64,000 bases of DNA from Taxillus chinensis (lineage: Eukaryota; Streptophyta; Magnoliopsida; Santalales; Loranthaceae), in contig CM042092.1 in assembly GCA_023512835.1 (NCBI GenBank), positions 3,249,293 through 3,313,292 on the forward strand, written 5' to 3'. Made by a program: the position numbers and the translations under genes. This document shows positions 61,201 through 64,000 of this stretch, one piece after another (position 1 is the stretch's first letter; each line of letters starts with the position of its first letter). Below the pieces are notes generated by a model. The model did no database searches. It was not told where the DNA came from and worked only from the letters and a program-made list of their open reading frames with translations.

Positions 61201-63577
61201 TTAGGAAGTTAGAGGTGAACCTAATTAAAATTCATTTGATCATTAATAGTTGTGATAAGAGGTTTGGACCCATGATAAAATTTTGGTTTGCTCCTTATTA
61301 TGGGGAGATGTCGAATTTTTTTTAGATTTTATGTATTTATTTAATAGAATTTTTTTCTTCCATAAGTATATTATGAGGGGCCTCATTCTAAAACTCCACT
61401 TAGGGCCACTCAAATTTTAGAACGGCCCTGGTGATGGCATACATGATCCAGCCGTTGTGGATCATGAAGTCTTTGTCGTCGGTTTGACGTTCGACTATCG
61501 TGAATTTAATTTGAGGAGGAATAGTTAATAAAAAATTTAATTTTACTAAAAAGTACATATAAAATAAAAAATGTTGAAGTTAAACTTAAAAAATAAATCT
61601 TTTACATTTAAAATTTGTTTACATGTAAAAAAATATAAATTAATCTTAAAATACTCTAACATTTTCAATGATCGAAAACAAGTTATTACATTCTTATTTT
61701 AACATTTTCATATAGATACCGATCCGCTCGTGACCCGGTCGGGAGACAGTGACGGCCTCTGTCCCGTCGGGTGGACATGCATGACTGTAATTAATATTAC
61801 TATTAAATTATTGGGACTGCAATGGGCGCGGGGGTGTGCTAGTGTCGGTGGACCAAACCCGATTAAAGAGAATATCGAACACAAACCCAAAAACCAGCTG
61901 TATTAACATTTAAAATTAAATTGCCCATTACTCTTCGGAGAATAATTTAATTATTACACAAAAAAAAATTTCAAATGATTAGATTCATTTAACAGCATAA
62001 AATATATTAGAACCACTTAGTTTTAAATAAACTAGTTTCAGCTTTAACTTATCCTATTATTATAAATTGTTTAAGCTAATAAATATACTTTTATTATATC
62101 TAATAATTTTAGTATTTTATATGTATATATATTACAACTCACTTAATCATTGCATCTTTGATTTTATTAACATCGTTATTTGGCCACTGCACTTCATGGA
62201 TACAACAAAAAAAAAAGTACGGACTGAAAAAAGTATTTTTCATATTTTACTTATTTGATTTTATCATCTTCTCATTAAACTCACTTGATATTTAAGTTAA
62301 TTTTATTACTTTAATTATATTCGATATTTTATTATTTCTAATCACGCTTTCAAAAGAGATACTAAACATATTTAAAGTGTGTGACAAACGTATCCTTGTG
62401 TTAGTACCTGCTTTTTCAATTAAAAACAAGTTATTCACATCTTTATCATCCAGGACTAAACAAAAAAATTTAGGATAATAATAAGCAATCGCACAACATT
62501 ATAATAATAAGCAATAAGCAATAAGCAATAAGCAATCACACAACAAAAAAATGTGGCAAAATTATAATTATTTCATTTTAAATCTTATTTGTAAATTCAT
62601 ACTATTCTTTTTACTATTATAATTTTATTTTGAATCATTCAATGTTTTATCGGCATAAGTTTCCTTGCAGCACTACCGTGCTTTAATTTTTTCAAATTAT
62701 GATGCAAGTACTACTTGGTTTGGAAAAAAGAGATATTTCCAAAGGCAAGGAGAGGAAAGTTCTCAATAAGTTGAGCTACTAAGTTTGATATGATAATATG
62801 ATTATTTTTAAAAATAGTAAATTTAATTAATTTAAAATTAATTATAAATAATAAAAATTTATTTAAATTCATAATTTTGAAAAACAGTTTTATTTTTAAA
62901 AATAATATAAGTTAACTAGGATATAAATTTATCATAAATTTTAATTTTAATTTATTATTTGACCATTTTTGGGTTGCGTAAAGCGCAATAGGACACTGTT
63001 TTTTTTACACAAACTTCCAGTAAATATATAAAAAAACAAACATAAATTAATTTATTTTTTATTTGTAAAAAAGTTAGAAAGATAAAATTTAATATTTTTT
63101 TTGACACGATTTAAGAAAGTCAAACAATATGAACAAGCCCCCGGCTGTATCCAATCAAGAGCCAAACTAGATATGCCCTACATAATAAATTGAGTACCCC
63201 ACTAATAATTATATCGCATGCGAGTAAAAAAAAAGCAACAAGAAAGAAACTTTTTAAAAAATAAAAAAAGTAAGGAGAGAGAGAGAGAGAGAGAGAGGGG
63301 CTAACATTCTGATAACGTGACAGAAGGTGTCGTTGGGGACGAAGCAATTGCAAGTGACGTTGCTCTCGTAACCAGTATCGTTATTGGGATGGGGATCAAC
63401 CCATCCCCGTTCTCCATTGCACGGATTTGCGTTGAAATCCCACCCTGTTTTCCCAAGACTCACCCCTATATCTCTCAAACCGTCCACTGCTTGCGTCATC
63501 AACAAACAACCAAGCCATCGATCGATTCAGTACTTCAAAAAACATAACTACTATGAAGCTTTGTGATTCTTACGTAC

Positions 63578-63614
<37 letters not shown>

Positions 63615-63710
63615 TCTATTACCTTCAGCGGACGGCAGAATAGTGGCCGCGGAAGCAGAACCGGCTGCAAAGCAGGCCACGATCAAACCGATGAACACCA
63701 CCTTGTCCAT
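32424..63710 (-). CDS. LRR-malectin receptor-like serine/threonine kinase (LRR-VIII type), 23 exons over 31 kb
   Basis: Plasma-membrane receptor kinase; ligand unknown. Exons: 63623-63710, 63306-63486, 55445-55522, 55265-55333, 54867-54938, 54682-54753, 54493-54564, 54302-54373, 54142-54213, 53986-54057, 53824-53895, 43022-43093, 42630-42695, 36919-36987, 36592-36632, 35859-36244, 35437-35632, 34904-35050, 34136-34254, 33827-34037, 33493-33727, 32916-33066, 32424-32804. Every junction is GT-AG and in phase, giving 2994 nt (997 residues), the usual family size. Order: signal peptide, N-terminal cap ([12 protein letters not shown]), LRRs, malectin domain, one transmembrane helix, kinase with [42 protein letters not shown]. 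The gene matches the Arabidopsis At1g53430/At1g07650 group. Its length comes from transposon-filled introns 2, 11 and 13. All catalytic motifs are present, so it is probably functional if these introns are spliced. Confidence 0.93.
34251..34458 (-). repeat. Tandem duplication across the exon 19 splice acceptor
   Basis: A roughly 105-bp unit, starting at the first bases of exon 19 (34251) and running into the intron, is repeated at 34356-34458. Shared words include AACTCATATGAAGTA/AACTCATATTAAGTA and AAACCTAATATTATGTGTTA/AAACCTAATACTATGTATTA. The second copy carries a worn acceptor-like CCGTCAG. Confidence 0.75.
34904..35050 (-). other. Receptor kinase exon 18: transmembrane helix
   Basis: [20 protein letters not shown] followed by LGTLWWK, then the basic stop-transfer CKNRRDQ. 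This divides the extracellular from the cytoplasmic part. Confidence 0.9.
35177..35242 (-). repeat. 66-bp segment of receptor-kinase intron 17, inverted copy at 31993-32058
   Basis: Read on the minus strand, CTTTCTTGACTTATAAC, GTACGATTGGTTATGTACTC and GCACTTCAAA appear in the same order and spacing as on the plus strand at 31993-32058, with only a handful of mismatches. The two copies bracket exons 18-23. Confidence 0.85.
35437..36987 (-). other. Receptor kinase exons 14-17: LRR C-cap and malectin domain
   Basis: Exon 14 (36919-36987) begins [10 protein letters not shown], and exon 15 (36592-36632) holds [10 protein letters not shown]. Exon 16 (35859-36244) opens the malectin domain with [10 protein letters not shown], then [19 protein letters not shown] and [20 protein letters not shown], and ends RRIFDIYIQ. 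Exon 17 (35437-35632) completes it with [20 protein letters not shown]. Malectin domains bind sugars; in plant kinases they may sense wall or glycan signals. Confidence 0.9.
37394..37745. mobile_element. TRIM-like pair of short direct repeats (intron 13)
   Basis: TGTTATATGTCCCACATTAG (37394 on) and TGTTAGAATGTGTCCCACAT (37632 on) start two copies of about 110 bp. They share TATTGATTAATAA, GTGACCTCTC/GATGACCTCTC and a CCTTTCGAAACATAATAAAG-like end. Short TGTT...CCCACAT repeats are typical of terminal-repeat retrotransposons in miniature, but no primer-binding site is obvious. Confidence 0.5.
38200..40980 (+). mobile_element. LTR-like stretch related to the solo LTR at 21741-23750
   Basis: The right part (40740-40960) shows the same order of words as 23400-23680: a CATGGCTTAATGATTT-like block, then CAACACCCACATTGTAATTC against CAACACCCATTATGTAATCC, then TCACCAACTG. 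Clear ends and a target duplication were not found, and other DNA interrupts it near 38465-39735. Confidence 0.4.
39748..39822. repeat. Direct duplication of about 30 bp
   Basis: TTATTACCCTTGAGGCATAG with the following ATAATATGT occurs twice in 75 bp. Just downstream, 40316-40460 has another pair (AAAGTTCTAGGAAATTA / AAAGTTCTAAGAAATTAGG). Confidence 0.8.
41329..41708 (-). mobile_element. MITE copy 1 (inverted relative of 58706-59112)
   Basis: Its reverse complement starts GAGTATTAGTAGCAGATTTC and ends in a GCGATTGCC-type right end, and follows copy 2 over nearly its whole length (shared GTCTGTTTTCTTTTATTTAG and TTTTATTTCATATTAAATTA). TTA flanks its right end (41709-41711); the left flank is worn. 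Confidence 0.78.
42630..43093 (-). other. Receptor kinase exons 12-13: last LRRs, isolated by two long introns
   Basis: Exon 12 (43022-43093) reads [19 protein letters not shown] and exon 13 (42630-42695) reads [20 protein letters not shown]. They sit 10.7 kb from exon 11 and 5.6 kb from exon 14, yet keep intact GT-AG sites and phase. Confidence 0.9.
43444..43746. mobile_element. MITE with imperfect inverted ends
   Basis: GGCCATCTCCGTTGGCTACT on the left and (reverse complement of the right) GAGCATTTTCAACATACTC are related inverted ends of a type common in plant MITEs. The interior is AT-rich, and TAA follows the right end. Confidence 0.5.
43889..44451. mobile_element. Non-autonomous hAT element with perfect 8-bp target duplication
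   Basis: ATTAAAAT is present exactly on both sides (43881-43888 and 44452-44459). The ends TAGGAGTGATCA and (reverse complement) TATGGGTGAGCA are inverted repeats of the TAGGGGTGAGCA type. The interior is rich in ACCGAACC/GGTTCGGT words. No transposase; it lies in intron 11. Confidence 0.88.
44460..45654. other. AT-rich part of intron 11
   Basis: It contains a direct repeat: CCCATTAACCTATTGGATAA (from 44640) and CCCATTAACCTATTAGATAA (from 44838), each followed by about 55 bp of similarity. This may be another worn terminal-repeat element. No gene is seen. Confidence 0.5.
45655..46249 (-). mobile_element. TRIM retrotransposon (595 bp)
   Basis: Two direct repeats, 46097-46249 (5' LTR) and 45655-45819 (3' LTR), start TGTTGGGAAG/TGTTGGAAAA and end in CCCA. 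After the 5' LTR comes TGGTATCAGAGCC, the initiator-methionine tRNA primer-binding site. GACAAAGGAAGAGAT just before the 3' LTR is a polypurine tract. The internal 277 bp encodes nothing. Flanks ATGAT and ATCTT do not form a clean target duplication. Confidence 0.85.
46399..47784 (+). mobile_element. Solo LTR, 1.39 kb, with perfect target duplication
   Basis: Begins TGTAATGACCCG, ends GGGGCGTGACA, and CAACC is repeated exactly at 46394-46398 and 47785-47789. It is inserted between the zinc-knuckle and protease regions of Copia A. Inside, 46540-46860 repeats the word GGTCGAC many times, and 46970-46990 is a (GA)n tract. It is related to the fragment at 18262-19127 and, by its ends, to the LTR at 21741-23750. 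Confidence 0.88.
48236..52476 (-). mobile_element. Copia element B nested in Copia A
   Basis: LTRs of about 165 bp are at 52314-52476 and about 48236-48416. They share ATATTCTTATTCCTCTT and TAATTACAGTAACA (plus strand). The primer-binding site TATCAGAGCC follows the 5' LTR. A GC-rich leader (51780-52260) is followed by a broken protease, an integrase ([34 protein letters not shown], about 50411-50711), reverse transcriptase ([26 protein letters not shown], 48900-49379) and RNase H to about 48430. No gag was recognised and stops are frequent, so it is inactive. The outer end of the 3' LTR and one target duplication copy are missing. Confidence 0.85.
52945..53407 (-). repeat. 5' LTR of Copia A
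   Basis: On the minus strand it runs from TGTTGGGATATGGAG to GGTCCTAACA, next to the primer-binding site. It contains repeated words around CCCGTATGG/CCATACGGG (53160-53370), which give rise to chance open frames. Confidence 0.7.
53824..55522 (-). other. Receptor kinase exons 3-11: LRR block, mostly one repeat per 72-nt exon
   Basis: Nine exons, seven of exactly 72 nt, all with the same phase (first base completes a codon, last two start one). Readings include [107 protein letters not shown] and [19 protein letters not shown]. Equal phases mean repeats could be gained, lost or skipped without shifting the frame. Confidence 0.92.
55169..55250. repeat. Compound (GT)n(GA)n(TGA)n microsatellite
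   Basis: It lies in the short intron between LRR exons 4 and 5, ending 15 bp from the exon 4 donor, so length changes there could affect splicing. Confidence 0.9.
57384..57554 (+). CDS. Gag-like N-terminal fragment of the compact LTR element
   Basis: ATG at 57384, TGA at 57552-57554; 56 residues. It is predicted to be helical ([20 protein letters not shown] then [14 protein letters not shown]), like the coiled-coil start of Ty3/gypsy Gag proteins. No capsid or zinc knuckle follows, so by itself it cannot form a particle. Confidence 0.5.
   Translation: MTEEAAKTNRQRFEALENSMTELSTSLAKMVRFQDRINQKIDRLFEYKGKDPIGCR
57717..58340 (+). CDS. Unidentified reading frame inside the compact LTR element
   Basis: A 207-residue open frame; the first codon given, ATT or the nearby in-frame position, is not a confirmed ATG start. 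Residues 1 to about 145 (for example [40 protein letters not shown]) match no family I recognise. Residues about 146-165 ([20 protein letters not shown]) resemble the end of a Ty3/gypsy polyprotein. From 58211 on the frame runs into the right LTR and is chance. The middle may be a captured host fragment or a rearranged retroelement piece. Confidence 0.35.
   Translation: MIPLISSTVVNDAQVKVNKAVTIEESLNNMIFVLDDVQLGDALNARRTQFVIVPNNVAFIIGPTDAQPSHATTFCYHFLPSLFAKVFHKPEMWVELTIDSRSASFLFLQELNFVTVRQEIHTRKEVRKFIKDYGFLGLMGRSTLNVEQFPQFSLEDKGNFEGWGNDKDPPEFINRVLKMKPATCLALMNKSFASSRSLSIYLLSLSY
58706..59112 (+). mobile_element. MITE copy 2 with TTA flanks
   Basis: TTA lies on both sides (58703-58705, 59113-59115). 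The ends GAGCATTACTAGCAGAT and (reverse complement) GGGCAGTCATAGTAGAT form inverted repeats, as in PIF/Harbinger-type MITEs. Its inverted relative is at 41329-41708, in another intron of the same gene. Confidence 0.8.
60299..61430. mobile_element. Non-autonomous hAT-like element carrying a GC-rich insert
   Basis: Ends CAGGGCCAGCCCTAAG and (reverse complement) CAGGGCCGTTCTAAAA. Flanking octamers GTGGTGGG (60291-60298) and GTGATGGC (61431-61438) agree at 6 of 8 positions. 60420-60750 is CT- and GC-rich with overlapping serine/proline-rich frames unlike any known protein. No transposase is present. Confidence 0.72.
62477..62545. repeat. Short (AATAAGC)n tandem repeat
   Basis: AGCAATA units repeat five or more times, flanked by two copies of AAGCAATC.CACAACA. 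Confidence 0.8.
63273..63298. repeat. (GA)n microsatellite at the receptor kinase exon 2 donor
   Basis: About twelve GA units lie within 10 bp of the weak GTTAGC donor of exon 2. A (CA)n tract (63594-63613) similarly lies next to the exon 1 donor. Confidence 0.9.
63306..63710 (-). other. Receptor kinase exons 1-2: signal peptide and N-terminal cap
   Basis: Exon 1 (63623-63710) encodes [20 protein letters not shown], a typical secretion signal. Exon 2 (63306-63486) encodes the cap with [22 protein letters not shown] and [17 protein letters not shown], the cysteine pattern preceding the LRRs in this subfamily. Exon 2 ends at GTTAGC, a weak donor; it is supported because the next exon restores the frame. 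Confidence 0.88.
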
Positions 63711-63786
63711 GATCCAAACTGATGCATGCATGCATCCAAAAAAAAAAAAACTCGTTTCTAATATGTTGAAATAAGGTTAGGCATGA

Positions 63787-63794
63787 TATTTATA
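63787..63794 (-). promoter_or_regulatory. TATA box of the receptor kinase
   Basis: TATAAATA on the minus strand about 77 bp upstream of the ATG at 63710, giving a leader of about 45 nt. No other core element is obvious. Confidence 0.55.
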
Positions 63795-64000
63795 TCTGGG
63801 TAGACATTTAAGGGGATGTCTGTGAAGAATAAGTCGAAGACAAGGACTGCGCGAGAGCGTGTGGTTTACTTTGAAGGTGCACAGCCCGGTCTTGGGCCGG
63901 GGATTTAAAATCTGTTTAGTTTATGGGTAGATATGAAATCAGAATAATAAGTTACACTTTGCAGGTCCCAATCGCAGCTGCCTCATTTGTCTTTCTGGCC
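63795..64000. other. Upstream region of the receptor kinase promoter
   Basis: Mixed composition, no gene; regulatory sites cannot be singled out from sequence alone. Confidence 0.4.

Larger units (their letters stand above)
55523..63305 (-). other. Receptor kinase intron 2 (7.8 kb)
   Basis: Donor GTTAGC, acceptor TTTAAGTGCAG. It contains the compact LTR retrotransposon, a MITE and a hAT-like element; 55560-56820, 59113-60290 and 61440-63300 are AT-rich without recognised genes. 62780-62930 resembles 36370-36540, an old dispersed repeat. Confidence 0.8.

Noticed and set aside
1..64000. tRNA, rRNA or other structured RNA genes
   Set aside because: No convincing cloverleaf or conserved rRNA sequence was noticed by eye; primer-binding-site matches to tRNA belong to retrotransposons.

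Overview
The window looks like nuclear DNA of a flowering plant, most likely a eudicot with large, transposon-filled introns. The evidence is GT-AG introns, AT-rich intergenic DNA, and plant-specific gene families (trichome birefringence-like proteins, a malectin/LRR receptor kinase). Nested LTR retrotransposons, hAT- and Mutator-like elements and MITEs are also abundant. The species cannot be named from the sequence alone.

Four genes are supported. (1) 270-574 (-) is the first exon of a TBL (PMR5N/DUF231) gene whose remainder lies before the window. (2) 9009-13382 (-) is a complete five-exon paralogue predicted to encode 358 residues. (3) 26351-30365 (+) is a copy of the pre-mRNA splicing factor CLF/Crooked-neck (HAT repeats); it is intact over four exons but its last quarter is missing. 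(4) 32424-63710 (-) is one 31.3-kb receptor-kinase gene. It rebuilds into 23 phase-consistent exons (997 residues): signal peptide, N-terminal cap, LRRs encoded mostly one per 72-nt exon, malectin domain, transmembrane helix and an apparently active RD kinase. Genes 3 and 4 converge. The TBL and malectin-kinase genes both concern the cell wall, but nothing shows that they are functionally linked.

The rest is mobile DNA and its debris. 1-9 kb holds decayed Copia fragments, a hAT-like element and a TIR element whose inverted relative is at 14.4-15.1 kb. 15-24.4 kb holds a hAT element with a perfect 8-bp target duplication, nested Tourist-like MITEs, LTR debris, a Mutator-like element with a 21-G run, and a 2-kb solo LTR with a perfect target duplication. 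The receptor-kinase gene is long because of three introns. Intron 13 (5.6 kb) holds TRIM-like and LTR-like repeats and a MITE. Intron 11 (10.7 kb) holds a MITE, a hAT element, a TRIM and a Copia element itself broken by a second Copia and a solo LTR. Intron 2 (7.8 kb) holds a complete 1.8-kb non-autonomous Ty3/gypsy derivative, a second copy of the MITE, and a hAT-like element. No rRNA, tRNA or CRISPR array was recognised.

The most unusual items are the compact LTR element carrying an unidentified reading frame, the C-terminally truncated splicing-factor copy, the reconstructed 31-kb receptor gene, and a 66-bp inverted duplication linking an intron of that gene to the DNA beyond its 3' end.
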